Positions 16,047 to 26,628 of a stretch of DNA of 64,000 bases are shown here, in pieces. The stretch comes from Micrococcus porci (lineage in GTDB: Bacteria; Actinomycetota; Actinomycetes; Actinomycetales; Micrococcaceae), in the NCBI RefSeq assembly GCF_020097155.1, contig NZ_CP083691.1, positions 1,488,001 to 1,552,000 on the forward strand, read 5' to 3'. Positions within the stretch are counted from its first letter, which is position 1. Every line of letters begins with the position of its first letter. A program made the translations under genes and the position numbers. The notes below the pieces were generated by a model. It ran no database searches. It saw only the letters and a list, made by a program, of their open reading frames with translations, and was not told where the DNA came from.

Positions 16047-17611
16047 GCGCCCCCGTGATGCGCCCGCACGCCGACACGGACCGCACCCGCGGCCTGCGCA
16101 CCTGGGACGACGCCGGCTGGGCCGGCCTGCGCGTGGTCGTCACCGGGCTCGGCGTCTCCGGGTTCTCCGCCGCCGACACGCTGGCCGAGCTCGGCGCGCG
16201 CGTCGTCGTCGTGGACGGCCGCGACTCGCCGGAGAACCGCGCCAAGGCGGACACCCTGCGGATCGTGGGCGTGGCCGACGTGCTCCTCTCGGAGGACGCG
16301 ACGCATTCCCTCCCCGAGGTGGACGGCGAGCGCCCGGACCTGGTCGTGACCTCCCCGGGCTGGCGGCCGGACCAGCCGCTGCTCATGGCGGCCCACGAGG
16401 CGGGCCTGCCGATCTGGTCGGACGTGGAGCTGGCCTGGCGGCTGCGCGAGCGCGCCGGCCGCCGCACCGCCGACTGGGTGTGCCTGACAGGCACCAACGG
16501 CAAGACCACCACCGTGACCATGGTCGAGGCCATCCTGCGGGCCGACGGCCGCCGCGCCCTGGCGTGCGGCAACGTCGGCACCCCCGTGCTCGACGCGGTC
16601 CGGGACCCGGAGGGCTTCGACACGCTGGCCGTCGAGCTCTCCAGCTTCCAGCTGCACTGGACCCACTCGATCGTCCCCGCCTCCTCGGCGGTCCTGAACC
16701 TGGCCGAGGACCACGTCGACTGGCACGGATCCATGGAGGAGTACGCCGCCGCCAAGGGGAAGGTCTACGAGCGCACCACCGTGGCGTGCGTGTTCAATGA
16801 GGCCGACGCGCTGACGCGCACCCTGGTGGAGCGCGCCGACGTCGCCGAGGGCTGCCGGGCGGTCGGGTTCACCACGGACACCCCGGGGCTCTCCGACGTG
16901 GGCGTCGTGGACGGGATCATCGTGGACCGCGCGTTCCTGGAGAACCGCCGCCACGAGGCGATCGCCCTCGCCGAGCGGTCCGACCTCGGCGCCGTGGCCC
17001 CGCGCCACACCGTGGCCAACGCCTGCGCCGCGGCCGCGCTGACCCGCGCCGTGGGCGTGTCCCCGGAGGCCGTCGCGGAGGGGCTGCGCTCCTACGACCG
17101 TGGCGAGCACCGCATCCAGCTCGTGGCGACCTCCCGCGACGTCATGTGGGTCAACGACTCCAAGGCGACCAACCCGCACGCCGCGGACGCGTCGCTGGCC
17201 GCGTTCTCGTCGGTCGTGTGGATCGCCGGCGGCCTGCCCAAGGGCGTCACCTACGACGAGCTCGTCTCCGCCCATGCCGGCCGGCTCCGCGAGGTCATCC
17301 TGCTCGGCACGGACACGTCCGAGCTGCGCCGCGCCCTGGCCGCGCACGCCCCGGAGGTCCCCGTCCACGCGCCGCTCGCCGACGCCGACGGGCACGGCTC
17401 CCCGGACGGACGGGCCGTCATGGCCGAGGCCGTCCGCCTCGCCGACGCCCACGCCTGCCCCGGCGACACCGTGCTGATGGCCCCCGCGGCGGCGTCGATG
17501 GACCAGTTCCGCTCCTACGCGGAGCGGGGCGACGCATTCATCGCCGCCGTGGCCGAGCTCATGCGCGAGCACGGCTGGGACGTCGACTCCGAGGCCGACG
17601 CCCCGGCCTGA
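16043..17611 (+). CDS. murD: UDP-N-acetylmuramoylalanine--D-glutamate ligase
   Basis: Adds D-Glu to UDP-MurNAc-L-Ala; cytoplasmic, 522 aa, slightly longer than most MurD owing to an N-terminal 20-residue extension. The Rossmann-like N domain has VVVTGLGVSGFSAADTLAELGARV, the ATP domain has CLTGTNGKTTTVTMVEAIL and ELSSFQL, then NLAEDHVDWHGSMEEYAAAK, and the C domain has VNDSKATNPHAADASL and WIAGGLPKG. ATG overlaps the mraY stop (ATGA). A 29-nt gap follows to ftsW. Confidence 0.96.
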   Translation: MSAPVMRPHADTDRTRGLRTWDDAGWAGLRVVVTGLGVSGFSAADTLAELGARVVVVDGRDSPENRAKADTLRIVGVADVLLSEDATHSLPEVDGERPDLVVTSPGWRPDQPLLMAAHEAGLPIWSDVELAWRLRERAGRRTADWVCLTGTNGKTTTVTMVEAILRADGRRALACGNVGTPVLDAVRDPEGFDTLAVELSSFQLHWTHSIVPASSAVLNLAEDHVDWHGSMEEYAAAKGKVYERTTVACVFNEADALTRTLVERADVAEGCRAVGFTTDTPGLSDVGVVDGIIVDRAFLENRRHEAIALAERSDLGAVAPRHTVANACAAAALTRAVGVSPEAVAEGLRSYDRGEHRIQLVATSRDVMWVNDSKATNPHAADASLAAFSSVVWIAGGLPKGVTYDELVSAHAGRLREVILLGTDTSELRRALAAHAPEVPVHAPLADADGHGSPDGRAVMAEAVRLADAHACPGDTVLMAPAAASMDQFRSYAERGDAFIAAVAELMREHGWDVDSEADAPA

Positions 17612-17640
17612 CCGCCCGAACCGAGCAGACCAGGAGCCCC

Positions 17641-18906
17641 ATGCCGTCCACCGCCACCCGCCCCGAGGCGTCCTCGCGTGCCAGCGCCCGGACCGCCGTG
17701 CGCCCGCGCCTGGCCGGGTTCTGGGGTGCGCTCGAGGGCCGGCGGGCCCTGGACTGGGCCGCCCTGCTGATCGGGCTGTGCACCGCCGTCCTGACGGTGC
17801 TCGGCCTGGTCATGGTGCTCTCCGCCTCATCGGTGGAGGCCATCTCCAGTTCCGGCGGATCCTACGGCCTGTTCCTGCGCCAGGGCGGATGGGCCCTCGG
17901 TGGGGCCGTGCTGCTGGCCGTTCTCCGCCGCCTGCCCGTCGACCTGTACCGCCGCCTCGCGTGGGCCGCCTACCTGTTCGCGTTCCTGCTCCTGGCGCTC
18001 GTGGCCTTCACCCCGCTGGGCAAGGAGGTGAACGGCAACACCAACTGGCTCCAGCTCGGCCCGGTCACGTTCCAGCCCTCGGAGGCGGCCAAGCTCGCCA
18101 TGGCGCTCTGGGCGGCCGCCGTGCTGCAGCGCAAGGAGCGGCTGGTCCACCTGGTCTCGCATGCGCTCGTGCCCGTGCTGCCGTTCGGCGTGGCCCTGAT
18201 CCTGCTGGTGCTCAAGGGGCGCGACCTCGGCACCGCCCTCATCCTGGCCTTCATCCTCGCCGTCATCCTGTTCGTCGCCGGCACCCCCGGCCGGGTGTTC
18301 GCCGTCCTCGCGGGGATCGGCGTCGTCGCGGCGCTGGGGATGACCGTGTTCGCGGCCAACCGCATGGAGCGCGTCCAGGCGTGGCTCTTCGGCTGCGAGG
18401 GGCTGCAGGGCGACCCCTGCATGCAGCCGGACCACGGCATCTACGCGCTGGCCTCCGGCGGCTGGTGGGGCGTGGGCCTCGGGCAGTCCCGCCAGAAGTG
18501 GAACTACATCCCCGAGGCGGAGAACGACTTCATCTTCACCATCCTCGGTGAGGAGCTCGGGCTCGTCGGCACGCTGCTGGTGCTCGCCTGCTTCGTGGGA
18601 CTGGCCGTCGGGATGTACCGGGTGGCGGCCGGCGCGTCGTCCACCTTCGTGCGGCTCGCGACGTGGGGCATCCTGGCGTGGATCGTCGGCCAGGCGGCGA
18701 TGAACATCGCGATGGTCACCGGCCTGCTGCCCGTGGTCGGCGTGCCGCTGCCCTTCATCTCCTATGGTGGATCTGCGCTGACCCTGTCGCTGGCGGCCGT
18801 CGGCGTGGTGCTCTCCTTCGCACGCCACGAGCGGGACCTGCTGCCCGCCGCGGAGGCGTCCGCCGCCGACCCCGCCTCGTCCGCCTCACCCCAGGAGTCC
18901 CGATGA
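17641..18906 (+). CDS. ftsW: Septal peptidoglycan polymerase FtsW (SEDS family)
   Basis: Lipid II polymerase of the divisome, acting with FtsI; 421 aa. About ten transmembrane helices follow a 35-residue basic cytoplasmic tail. SEDS signatures: [32 protein letters not shown], the loop [26 protein letters not shown], and [21 protein letters not shown]. The ATG is supported by AGGAG 5 nt upstream. Its stop overlaps the murG ATG by 4 nt. Confidence 0.96.
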   Translation: MPSTATRPEASSRASARTAVRPRLAGFWGALEGRRALDWAALLIGLCTAVLTVLGLVMVLSASSVEAISSSGGSYGLFLRQGGWALGGAVLLAVLRRLPVDLYRRLAWAAYLFAFLLLALVAFTPLGKEVNGNTNWLQLGPVTFQPSEAAKLAMALWAAAVLQRKERLVHLVSHALVPVLPFGVALILLVLKGRDLGTALILAFILAVILFVAGTPGRVFAVLAGIGVVAALGMTVFAANRMERVQAWLFGCEGLQGDPCMQPDHGIYALASGGWWGVGLGQSRQKWNYIPEAENDFIFTILGEELGLVGTLLVLACFVGLAVGMYRVAAGASSTFVRLATWGILAWIVGQAAMNIAMVTGLLPVVGVPLPFISYGGSALTLSLAAVGVVLSFARHERDLLPAAEASAADPASSASPQESR

Positions 18907-20030
18907 CCACCCCGAACGACGCCTCCCGCCCGCTGCGCGTGGTCCTGGCCGGCGGCGGCACCGCCGGCCACATCTCACCGATGCTCGCCATCGCCCGGGC
19001 GCTGGGCCGTCAGGACCCGTCCACGGTGTGCACGATGGTCGGCACCGACTCCGGGATGGAGACCCGGCTGGTGCCCCAGGCCGGGTACGAGCTGGACTTC
19101 GTCGAGCGGGTGCCCATGCCCCGCCGACCCTCCATGGACGTCGTGCGGTTCCCCGGGCGCTTCCAGGCCTCCGTCCGGCAGGCCGGGGAGATCCTCCGCC
19201 GCCGCGGCGCGGACGTGCTCGTCGGCGTCGGCGGCTACGTGTCCACGCCGATGTACCTCGCCGCCTCCCGCGCCGGCGTGCCCGTCGTCGTCCACGAGGC
19301 CAACGCGCGGCCGGGACTGGCCAACCGGGTGGGCGCGCTGCGCGCCGCCCGCGTGGGCACCGCCCTGCCGGACACCCGCCTGCCGAAGGCGCAGTGGGTC
19401 GGCATGCCCATGCGCCCGGAGATCTCCGGCCTGGACCGCGCCGCGGCCCGGGACGCCGCCCGCGCCGAGCTGGGCCTCGACCCGGAGCGGACCACGGTCG
19501 TCGTGACCGGTGGCAGCTCCGGCGCCCTGAACGTGAACCGGACCGTGCGGGAGAGCCTGGACGACCTCCTCGGCGCCGGCCTGCAGGTGTTCCACCTGAC
19601 CGGCCGCGGCAAGGAGCTCACGGATGAGGCCGGCCAGCGCGTGACGCGCCCCGGCTACGTGCAGCGCGAGTACCTCGACGGCATGGAGAAGGCCTACGCC
19701 GCCGCCGACCTGATCGTCGCCCGCTCCGGTGCCGGCACGGTCTGCGAGATCGCCGCCGTGGGCCTGCCCGCCGTCTTCGTGCCCCTGCCCGTGGGCAACG
19801 GCGAGCAGGCGCTCAACGCCCGCCCCGTGGTCGACGCCGGCGGGGCCCTGCTGGTGCGGGACGAGACGTTCCGCGCCGACTGGGTGCGCCGGGAGCTGAT
19901 CCCCCTGGCCACCGACCCCCAGCGCCTCGCCGCCATGGGAGAGGCCGCCGCGCGCCTGGGCGTGCGCGACGCCGACGTCAGGACGGCCGACCTCGTGCGC
20001 GAGGCGGCCCGGGAAGGAGCCCGCCGATGA
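18903..20030 (+). CDS. murG: Lipid II synthase MurG (UDP-GlcNAc transferase)
   Basis: Peripheral membrane glycosyltransferase converting lipid I to lipid II; 375 aa. The N-terminal domain begins [22 protein letters not shown] with the GGGTAGH motif and later has [14 protein letters not shown] and [14 protein letters not shown]. The C-terminal UDP-GlcNAc domain has [43 protein letters not shown] and NGEQALNA. The GT-B fold and motifs are complete. Overlaps ftsW upstream and murC downstream by 4 nt each. Confidence 0.96.
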   Translation: MTTPNDASRPLRVVLAGGGTAGHISPMLAIARALGRQDPSTVCTMVGTDSGMETRLVPQAGYELDFVERVPMPRRPSMDVVRFPGRFQASVRQAGEILRRRGADVLVGVGGYVSTPMYLAASRAGVPVVVHEANARPGLANRVGALRAARVGTALPDTRLPKAQWVGMPMRPEISGLDRAAARDAARAELGLDPERTTVVVTGGSSGALNVNRTVRESLDDLLGAGLQVFHLTGRGKELTDEAGQRVTRPGYVQREYLDGMEKAYAAADLIVARSGAGTVCEIAAVGLPAVFVPLPVGNGEQALNARPVVDAGGALLVRDETFRADWVRRELIPLATDPQRLAAMGEAAARLGVRDADVRTADLVREAAREGARR

Positions 20031-21508
20031 CCACGCAGCAGACCCCCGAGGGGCGCGCCCGCCGGGAGCGCGTCGCGGCGCTGGGCCGGGTGCACCTGCT
20101 CGGCATCGGCGGGGTGGGCGTGTCCGGCGTGGCCCGCATCCTGCAGGACCAGGGCGTCGCGATCTCCGGCTCGGACGCCAAGGACCTCCCGGTCATGCAC
20201 GACCTCGCCGCGGGCGGGGCGCGGATCACCGTGGGCTACGACGCCGCGCACGTCGGCGACGACGTCACCACCGTGATCGCCTCGTCCATCGCCGGTCCGG
20301 GCAACCCGGAGCACGACGCCGCGGTGGCCCGCGGGCTGCGCGTGCTGCACCGCTCCGAGGGCCTGGCATTGGCCATGGAGGGCCACCGTGTCCTCGCCGT
20401 GGCGGGCACGCACGGCAAGACCACCACCTCCTCCATGGCCGCCATGGCGTTCACCGACGCCGGCTGGGACCCCACGTTCGCGGTCGGCGCCGCCGTCGCC
20501 GGGCTGGGCACCAACGCCCGTGCGGGCGCCGGGGAGTGGTTCGTGGCGGAGGCCGACGAGTCCGACGGCACCCTGGTGAACTACCCGACGACGATCGCCG
20601 TGGTCACCACCGTCGAGGCGGACCACCTCGACCACTACGGCACCGAGGAGGCCGTGCACGAGGTGTTCCGCGTCTTCGCCGGACAGCTGCCCGCGGCGGA
20701 GGACGGCGGCGCCCTCGTGGCCTGCCTCGACGATGAGGGCGCGGCAGGCCTGGCGGCGTGGGCGCATGAGCACGCCCGGGCCGCGGTGGTGACTTACGGC
20801 ACGGGGCCGCGCGACGGCGTCGAGCCGGACCTGCTGGTCGACGGCGTCACCGTGGAGCCGGGGGAGTCCGGCGTGGGGCAGCGCGCCCGCTTCACCCTCG
20901 CGGACGGCACGTCCGCCGAGGTGCGACTGCAGGTCCCGGGCCGGCACAACGCCCTGAACGCCGCCGCCGTCGCCCTGGCGGCGGTCCGCGCCGGCATGTC
21001 GCTCCGAGAGGCCGTTCACGGGCTGGAGCAGTTCCGCGGCACGGCCCGGCGGTTCGAGTTCCGGGGCGCCGAGCGTGGAGTCCGCGTCTTCGACGACTAC
21101 GCGCACCACCCGACCGAGGTGGTCGCCGCCGTCTCCGCGGCTCGGGCCGTGGCCGGCGAGGGCCGCGTCCACGTCCTGTTCCAGCCGCACCTGTTCTCCC
21201 GGACCCGGGACTTCGCGGCGGAGTTCGCCGCGGCGCTCTCCGGCGCGGACCGGGTGCGCGTGCTGCCCGTGTACGCGGCGCGCGAGGAGCCCATGGAGGG
21301 CGTCGACGCGACCCTCATCACCCGGGCCCTCACCACGCCGGACCCCGCGGACCGCACGGTCGCGGTCGACCGGGCGGCCGCGGTCCGCGAGCTCGCCGCC
21401 GGCGCCCGCGAGGGCGACGTCATCCTCACCATGGGCGCGGGCGACGTGACGGCCCTGGGGCCGGACCTCGTGGCGGCGCTCGCCGCGGACCCGTCCGTCG
21501 ACGCGTGA
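20027..21508 (+). CDS. murC: UDP-N-acetylmuramate--L-alanine ligase
   Basis: First Mur ligase of stem peptide synthesis, adding L-Ala to UDP-MurNAc; cytoplasmic, 493 aa. Motifs: [18 protein letters not shown], then [18 protein letters not shown] in the ATP domain, [25 protein letters not shown], and in the C domain [16 protein letters not shown] and [13 protein letters not shown]. Start overlaps murG (ATGA); the stop overlaps the ftsQ GTG (GTGA). Confidence 0.96.
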   Translation: MTTQQTPEGRARRERVAALGRVHLLGIGGVGVSGVARILQDQGVAISGSDAKDLPVMHDLAAGGARITVGYDAAHVGDDVTTVIASSIAGPGNPEHDAAVARGLRVLHRSEGLALAMEGHRVLAVAGTHGKTTTSSMAAMAFTDAGWDPTFAVGAAVAGLGTNARAGAGEWFVAEADESDGTLVNYPTTIAVVTTVEADHLDHYGTEEAVHEVFRVFAGQLPAAEDGGALVACLDDEGAAGLAAWAHEHARAAVVTYGTGPRDGVEPDLLVDGVTVEPGESGVGQRARFTLADGTSAEVRLQVPGRHNALNAAAVALAAVRAGMSLREAVHGLEQFRGTARRFEFRGAERGVRVFDDYAHHPTEVVAAVSAARAVAGEGRVHVLFQPHLFSRTRDFAAEFAAALSGADRVRVLPVYAAREEPMEGVDATLITRALTTPDPADRTVAVDRAAAVRELAAGAREGDVILTMGAGDVTALGPDLVAALAADPSVDA

Positions 21509-22284
21509 GCCGGCGGGGTCGTCGCGCAGGGTCCGGCACCGGATCCACGGTGGTGGCCTTCCCGGGGCGCTCGGCCCGGGAGCGCCGCCGCCGACGCGCG
21601 GGCATGCTGGCCGCGGTGTTCGCGGCGCTGGCCCTGGCCGCGTGGGCGGTGTTCGCGTCGCCCCTCCTGGCCGTCGACCGGATCGACGTGACCGGCACGC
21701 GCCTGGTGGACCGTGCCGCGGTGGAGGAGCGGGTGGCGCCGCTGCGGGGGGTCCCCTTGCCGCGCATCGGCTCCTCCTCCGCGGGGGATCTGCTCTCCGG
21801 CATGCCGGGCGTCGCGTCGGCGAGGACCGTCGCCGTGCCGCCCACGGCCCTGGAGGTGCGCATCGAGGAGCTGGCGCCGGTGGCGCGCTCCGCCGGCGGC
21901 GACCGGGCGCAGGTGCTCCTCGAGGACGGCTCCGTGCTCGGCTCCGTCCCGGTCTCGGCCCTCCCGGGGGAGGGCGAGGAGGGAGGGGCGCTGCCGTCGG
22001 CCCCGGAGGCGCTCCTCACGGCCGGTCCCGACGTGCGCGCCTCGGCGGCCACCGTCCTGCGCGCCCTGCCGGACGGCGTCCGGGATCGGGTGCGCGGCGT
22101 GGATGCGGGGAGCCCCGAGCAGGTGCGGCTCGACCTGGGCGGCGGCCGGACCCTGGTCTGGGGGGACGCGTCCGAACCGGAGCGCAAGGCCGCGGTCGCG
22201 CAGGCGCTGCTGGACGGCCTCGAGGACGCGCGCGGGGTGCGTGAGGTGGACGTGTCCGTCCCGGATCGGCCCGTCACGCGCTGA
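21505..22284 (+). CDS. ftsQ: Cell division protein FtsQ
   Basis: Bitopic divisome protein, 259 aa. A strongly basic cytoplasmic tail (SARERRRRRAG) precedes one transmembrane helix at about 33-53, then a POTRA-like domain starting LLAVDRIDVTGTRLVDRAAV (about 54-125) with the typical PTALEVRIEE strand, and a beta domain to the C-terminus. GTG start overlaps murC by 4 nt. The gene is the last before the ftsZ leader, so a promoter in the following gap would uncouple ftsZ from upstream genes. Confidence 0.92.
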   Translation: MSRRGRRAGSGTGSTVVAFPGRSARERRRRRAGMLAAVFAALALAAWAVFASPLLAVDRIDVTGTRLVDRAAVEERVAPLRGVPLPRIGSSSAGDLLSGMPGVASARTVAVPPTALEVRIEELAPVARSAGGDRAQVLLEDGSVLGSVPVSALPGEGEEGGALPSAPEALLTAGPDVRASAATVLRALPDGVRDRVRGVDAGSPEQVRLDLGGGRTLVWGDASEPERKAAVAQALLDGLEDARGVREVDVSVPDRPVTR

Positions 22285-22585
22285 TCCGCCTGCAAGGAGC
22301 TTCACCTTCGACGTGAGGGTGAACTTCGCAGCCCTCGAGATCTGGCACGGCGGCGTGGGCATCGGCCGATGCCGCGAGGTTCAAGTTTCGCGTGAAGGTG
22401 GAGATCAGCACGCCGCCAGGCGCGCCATCATGCGGAATCCTTTGCGTCGCGGGAGGTCCTCCCAGTACGGTGGGATCGAGCACGCGCGCGTCGACCTTCC
22501 ATGCTGACTTGAAGGCGCCGCCGCCGACCTCGCCCTCGCGACGTGGGCGAGGGCACCGAATCCTCGAGCAAAGGGAATGGACACC
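22285..22585 (+). promoter_or_regulatory. ftsQ-ftsZ intergenic regulatory region
   Basis: This 301-bp gap is the largest in the cluster. It holds a near-direct repeat (22307-22323 and 22387-22402, TTCG(A)CGTGA-GGTG core), the first copy also able to fold with the preceding TTCACC. A candidate promoter has TTGCGT (22442-22447), 18-bp spacer and TACGGT (22466-22471), with the palindrome GGGAGG-T-CCTCCC (22451-22463) inside the spacer. An 8-bp-stem hairpin (22528-22552) lies just before the ribosome binding site. Confidence 0.45.
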
Positions 22586-23851
22586 GTGGCTGCACCCCAG
22601 AACTACCTGGCCGTCATCAAGGTCGTCGGCATCGGCGGCGGCGGCGTCAACGCCGTCAACCGCATGATCGAGGTGGGGCTCCGCGGTGTGGAGTTCATCG
22701 CCATCAACACGGACGCCCAGGCGCTCCTGATGTCGGACGCCGACGTCAAGCTGGACGTGGGCCGCGAGCTCACCCGCGGCCTCGGCGCCGGCGCCAACCC
22801 CGAGGTCGGTCGCCAGGCCGCCGAGGACCATGCGGAGGAGATCGAGGAGGTCCTGCGGGGGGCCGACATGGTCTTCGTGACCGCGGGCGAGGGCGGCGGC
22901 ACCGGCACCGGCGGCGCCCCCGTCGTGGCCCGCATCGCCCGCTCGCTGGGCGCCCTGACCATCGGCGTCGTCACCCGCCCGTTCACCTTCGAGGGCCGCC
23001 GTCGCGCCGGCTCCGCGGAGAACGGCATCGACGCGCTGCGCGACGAGGTCGACACCCTGATCGTCATCCCGAACGACCGTCTGCTCTCCATCTCGGACCG
23101 CAACGTCTCCGTCATGGACGCCTTCCGCCAGGCGGACCAGGTGCTCCTCTCCGGCGTGCAGGGCATCACCGACCTCATCACCACCCCGGGCCTGATCAAC
23201 CTCGACTTCGCCGATGTGAAGTCCGTGATGCAGGGCGCGGGCTCCGCGCTGATGGGCATCGGCCACGCCCAGGGCGAGGACCGCGCCGTCAAGGCGGCCG
23301 AGCTGGCCATCGCGTCCCCGTTGCTCGAGGCGTCCATCGACGGCGCCTACGGCGTGCTGCTCTCCATCCAGGGCGGCTCCGACCTCGGCCTGTTCGAGAT
23401 CAACGAGGCCGCCCGGCTGGTGCAGGAGGTCGCGCACCCCGAGGCCAACATCATCTTCGGCGCGGTCATCGACGACGCCCTCGGCGACGAGGTCCGCGTC
23501 ACCGTCATCGCCGCCGGCTTCGACAAGGTGGACGCCACCTCTGCCCCCGCGGCGCCGTTCCAGCAGCAGGCCGCCCCGCAGCGCGCCGCCGCGCCGCAGC
23601 AGCCCGCCCAGCAGGCCCAGCAGGCTCCGGTCTCGCAGCAGGCCGCGCCGCAGCGTCCGTCCGTGCCCGGCACCATGCCGCTGAACAGCTCCTCGGCCTT
23701 CGGCGGAGCCCCCGCCCAGCCGGCCGCGACTCAGCAGCCCGCCGCCCCGCAGCAGCCCGCCGCGCCGCAGCGGGCCCAGCAGGACCTGCCCACGGTCGTG
23801 GAGCCGGAGTTCGGCTCCTCCGACCTCGACGTGCCGGACTTCCTCAAGTGA
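22586..23851 (+). CDS. ftsZ: Cell division protein FtsZ
   Basis: Tubulin-like GTPase forming the Z-ring, 421 aa. The N-terminal [23 protein letters not shown] is followed by AINTDAQAL, the GTP signature [10 protein letters not shown] near residues 103-112, and the T7-region [11 protein letters not shown] with the catalytic Asp. The last 100 residues are a Gln/Ala/Pro-rich linker ending in the conserved peptide DLDVPDFLK, the docking site for SepF and other partners. I choose GTG at 22586 (MAAPQNY) because the AAAGGGA site then has 9-nt spacing; the ATG at 22577 directly abuts it. Flanked by a regulatory gap and overlapping pgeF. Confidence 0.97.
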   Translation: MAAPQNYLAVIKVVGIGGGGVNAVNRMIEVGLRGVEFIAINTDAQALLMSDADVKLDVGRELTRGLGAGANPEVGRQAAEDHAEEIEEVLRGADMVFVTAGEGGGTGTGGAPVVARIARSLGALTIGVVTRPFTFEGRRRAGSAENGIDALRDEVDTLIVIPNDRLLSISDRNVSVMDAFRQADQVLLSGVQGITDLITTPGLINLDFADVKSVMQGAGSALMGIGHAQGEDRAVKAAELAIASPLLEASIDGAYGVLLSIQGGSDLGLFEINEAARLVQEVAHPEANIIFGAVIDDALGDEVRVTVIAAGFDKVDATSAPAAPFQQQAAPQRAAAPQQPAQQAQQAPVSQQAAPQRPSVPGTMPLNSSSAFGGAPAQPAATQQPAAPQQPAAPQRAQQDLPTVVEPEFGSSDLDVPDFLK

Positions 23852-24684
23852 GCCTCGCGGGAGGGCCGGTCGGGACGCAGCCGGTCCCGTCCGGCCCTTT
23901 CGTGCACCGTGAGGACCTCCGTGCCGACGCGCGGGGGCGCGTGGCGCACGTCGCCTGGACCTCCGCCGAGGCCGGCAGCCTCGCGTTCCACATCCTCGGC
24001 GCGGAGCAGGAGCAGGCCCGGGCGGACGTCGTCGCGGCCCGCCATCGCGTGGAGGACGCCATGGGTGTGCCGCGCGGATCCGTCTTCTACCTGGAGCAGG
24101 TCCACTCGGTGGACGTCGTCACCGCCGGACCCGGCTGGGAGGAGGGCTTCGCGCCCACCGCGGACGCCTCGGTGAGCCCGGACGGCCACACGCCGCTGGC
24201 CGTCATGGTCGCCGACTGCCTGCCGGTCGTGTTCGTGGACGGCCTCACGGGGGCGACCGCCGTGGCCCACGCCGGTCGGCGCGGCCTGCTGGACGGGGTC
24301 CTGGAGAACACGGTGGACGCCCTGCTCGCGCTGCGCCCCGAGGGCTCCGCGGGGGCCTTCGGCCTCAAGGCGTGGATCGGCCCGGGCATCTCGGGGGAGT
24401 CCTACGAGGTCCCGCAGGCCATGCAGGACGAGGCTGTCGCCCGCATCCCCGAGCTGGAGGCGACCACGAGCTGGGGCACGCCGGCCCTGGCCCTGGCCTC
24501 GGGCGCCCAGGCGGTCCTGCGGGCGCGGGGCGTGGCCGTCGAGCGCATCGCCCTGGACACCTTCACGGACGAGCGGGTGTTCTCCCATCGGCGTGCGCCG
24601 GGTCGGGGCCGGTTCGCCGGGCTCGTCTGGACGACCCCGGCCGACGTCGACCAGGACCACGACGCGGGCGACGCCCGTGGCTGA
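23848..24684 (+). CDS. pgeF: Peptidoglycan editing factor PgeF (YfiH / DUF152 family)
   Basis: Cytoplasmic amidase-like protein, 278 aa, of the family once annotated as polyphenol oxidase; in E. coli the homologue removes misincorporated amino acids from UDP-MurNAc-dipeptide. Metal-binding motifs: [20 protein letters not shown] with the Cys, and [15 protein letters not shown] with His (the Trp common in HAGWRG is Arg here), plus [15 protein letters not shown] overlaps the ftsZ stop (GTGA). It overlaps the next gene by 8 nt. Location after ftsZ is conserved in actinobacteria. Confidence 0.92.
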   Translation: MSLAGGPVGTQPVPSGPFVHREDLRADARGRVAHVAWTSAEAGSLAFHILGAEQEQARADVVAARHRVEDAMGVPRGSVFYLEQVHSVDVVTAGPGWEEGFAPTADASVSPDGHTPLAVMVADCLPVVFVDGLTGATAVAHAGRRGLLDGVLENTVDALLALRPEGSAGAFGLKAWIGPGISGESYEVPQAMQDEAVARIPELEATTSWGTPALALASGAQAVLRARGVAVERIALDTFTDERVFSHRRAPGRGRFAGLVWTTPADVDQDHDAGDARG

Positions 24685-25459
24685 GCCCCTGCAGGACGAC
24701 CCGCGCGTCGCCGAGATCGCCGCCGGGCTGGACGGCGTCCGGCGGCGGATCGCGGATGCCGCGGCCGCGGCCGGCCGGGCGGACCTCCCGGAGCTGATCG
24801 TCGTGTCGAAGACGCACCCGGCGGAGGACGTGGTCGCCCTCGCGGGTCTGGGTGTGCGGCAGGTGGGCGAGAACCGGGACCAGGAGGCACGTCCGAAGGC
24901 GGCCGCCGTCGCGGAGGCCCTGGGCGGGGCCGGCGTGCCGGCCCCCGCGTGGCACTTCATCGGGCAGCTGCAGACGAACAAGGCCAAGCACGTGGCCCGC
25001 TACGCGTCCGCGGTGCACTCCGTGGACCGGCTGGACCTCGTCGACGCGCTGTCCCGCGCCGTGGTGTTGCGGCGCGAGCGCGAGGGGGCCGACGCCGTGT
25101 CGGCGCTGGACTGCCTCGTGCAGGTCGACGTCGACGACCGCGCGGACGAGGACCGCCCGGAGGGCATCGGGCCCCGGGGCGGCGCGGCCCCGGAGGACGT
25201 GCCGGAGCTGGCCCGCGCGATCGCCGCCGCCGACGGCCTGCGCCTGCGGGGCCTGATGTGCGTGGCCCCCCGCGCGGCGGACCCTGCGGCGGCGTTCGCC
25301 CGGCTCGCGGCGCTGTCCGCCCGGGTCCGTGCGGAGCACCCCGACGCCGACGCCCTCTCCATGGGCATGTCGGGCGACCTCGAGGCCGCCGTGGCCGCGG
25401 GGGCGACACACGTCCGGGTGGGCTCGGACATCCTCGGCGCCCGTGGGGCCGTGGGATAG
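24677..25459 (+). CDS. YggS family PLP homeostasis protein
   Basis: Pyridoxal 5-phosphate-binding protein, 260 aa, single TIM-barrel domain like the N-terminal domain of alanine racemase but without racemase activity in characterised homologues. [12 protein letters not shown] contains the Schiff-base lysine (K45); [30 protein letters not shown] and [27 protein letters not shown] are family signatures. GTG start overlaps pgeF. It ends in TAG, unusual here, and that TAG is the first half of a TAGCGT -10 hexamer facing sepF. Confidence 0.93.
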   Translation: MAEPLQDDPRVAEIAAGLDGVRRRIADAAAAAGRADLPELIVVSKTHPAEDVVALAGLGVRQVGENRDQEARPKAAAVAEALGGAGVPAPAWHFIGQLQTNKAKHVARYASAVHSVDRLDLVDALSRAVVLRREREGADAVSALDCLVQVDVDDRADEDRPEGIGPRGGAAPEDVPELARAIAAADGLRLRGLMCVAPRAADPAAAFARLAALSARVRAEHPDADALSMGMSGDLEAAVAAGATHVRVGSDILGARGAVG

Positions 25460-25462
25460 CGT
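25457..25462 (+). promoter_or_regulatory. -10 element TAGCGT overlapping the yggS stop codon
   Basis: The yggS stop TAG extends to TAGCGT, a TANNNT hexamer, followed by a 113-nt leader to sepF. It suggests that sepF-yggT can be transcribed apart from ftsZ. Confidence 0.4.
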
Positions 25463-25575
25463 GTGACCCACGTGCCGACACGCGCCCGGCAGCCCCGCGG
25501 CGTGACGGCGCGGCACTGGACGACGAACGACGCGCCCCCGCTGGGGGCCGAACCGACGCGGTGGAGGACAGCGAC

Positions 25576-26190
25576 ATGGCCGGCGGCCTGAAGAAGACGA
25601 TGATCTACCTCGGCCTGGCCGACGGGGACGAGTACGACGACGACCCGCGGCACGAGGCCGTGGACGCAGCCCCGCGGCGTGAGCCCGTCGAGGCCCGCCG
25701 CGTCGCCGAGCCCGCGCCCCGGCTCGAGCCGGAGGACGAGGAGTTCGACGAGCCGTCGACGCCCTCGCACGCCGGATCCACGGCCGCCGCCGCGGCCGAG
25801 CCGGCCCCGCGCCGCGCGGCGTCCCGCCCCGAGACCGCCGACCCGGGCCACCGCGCCCCGGTCACCCCCATCAAGCGAGCCGCCGCCCCGTCGGCCGAAG
25901 GAGATGCCGTGCGCACCCTGTCCACCGTCCACCCGCGCTCCTACAACGACGCCAAGCGCATCGGCGAGGCGTTCCGCACGGGCACCCCGGTCATCATGAA
26001 CGTCACCGACCTCGGCGAGAACGAGGCCAAGCGCCTGGTCGACTTCGCGGCCGGGCTGGTGTTCGGCCTGCACGGGTCCATCTCCCGCATCACGAGCAAG
26101 GTGTTCCTGCTCACCCCGTCCTCCGTGGAGGTCGTCGGCGAGGAGCCGCCCGCCGGCCGTGACGGGGACGCGCCCTACGACAACGACTGA
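25576..26190 (+). CDS. sepF: Cell division protein SepF
   Basis: Membrane-anchoring partner of FtsZ, 204 aa; in actinobacteria lacking FtsA, SepF tethers FtsZ filaments to the membrane. The N-terminal [16 protein letters not shown] is an amphipathic membrane-targeting helix, followed by an acidic and Ala/Pro-rich linker (about 20-105). The C-terminal core (about 110-190) has [48 protein letters not shown] and [17 protein letters not shown] sits 7 nt before the ATG. Followed after 3 nt by the yggT gene. Confidence 0.95.
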   Translation: MAGGLKKTMIYLGLADGDEYDDDPRHEAVDAAPRREPVEARRVAEPAPRLEPEDEEFDEPSTPSHAGSTAAAAAEPAPRRAASRPETADPGHRAPVTPIKRAAAPSAEGDAVRTLSTVHPRSYNDAKRIGEAFRTGTPVIMNVTDLGENEAKRLVDFAAGLVFGLHGSISRITSKVFLLTPSSVEVVGEEPPAGRDGDAPYDND

Positions 26191-26193
26191 CCC

Positions 26194-26481
26194 GTGCAGC
26201 TCGTCTTCGCCCTGCTCTACTTCGTCCTCACCGCCTACATGGCGGTGCTGACCGTGCGGATCGTCCTCGACGTGACGCGCTCGTTCGCCCGCTCGTGGCG
26301 GCCGTCGGGCCCTGTGCTGGTCGCCGCGAGCGGCGTCTACGCGCTCACCGACCCGCCGCTGCGGGCGCTGCGCCGCCGCATCCCGCCCCTGACCCTCGGC
26401 GGGGTCGGCCTGGACGTCGCGTTCCTGGTGGTCTTCCTGGGTGTCGTGCTGCTCCGCGTGCTGGTGCTGACGCTGGCCTGA
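26194..26481 (+). CDS. YggT family membrane protein
   Basis: Small membrane protein of 95 aa with two hydrophobic blocks (about 1-25 and 68-95) around a basic loop, typical of the single-repeat YggT form found between sepF and divIVA. The DPPLRALRRRIPPLTLGGVGLD segment is the family signature. It starts at GTG 26194, 3 nt after the sepF stop. Function is unknown; in other organisms links to envelope stress and division have been suggested. Confidence 0.88.
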   Translation: MQLVFALLYFVLTAYMAVLTVRIVLDVTRSFARSWRPSGPVLVAASGVYALTDPPLRALRRRIPPLTLGGVGLDVAFLVVFLGVVLLRVLVLTLA

Positions 26482-26486
26482 GCGAC

Positions 26487-26603
26487 GCCGGCGCCGGCCG
26501 CCGGGCGCCGCTTGCGGGTCCCCGTCGGCGCAGGGGCCCGGTGGTAGGGTCAAGCATCGTGAGACCGGCGGTGGCCGGCCGCATCCGATCGCCGGCGCCG
26601 GCC
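26487..26603 (+). repeat. Direct repeat of GCCGGCGCCGGCC flanking the divIVA promoter
   Basis: A 13-bp sequence, itself nearly palindromic, occurs at 26487-26499 and 26591-26603 in the yggT-divIVA gap. Between them TAGGGT (26545-26550) is a likely -10. The second copy sits in the leader within a larger near-palindrome. The role is unknown. Confidence 0.4.
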
Positions 26604-26628
26604 GATCCGCAGAGAGAGGTGACCGCCT

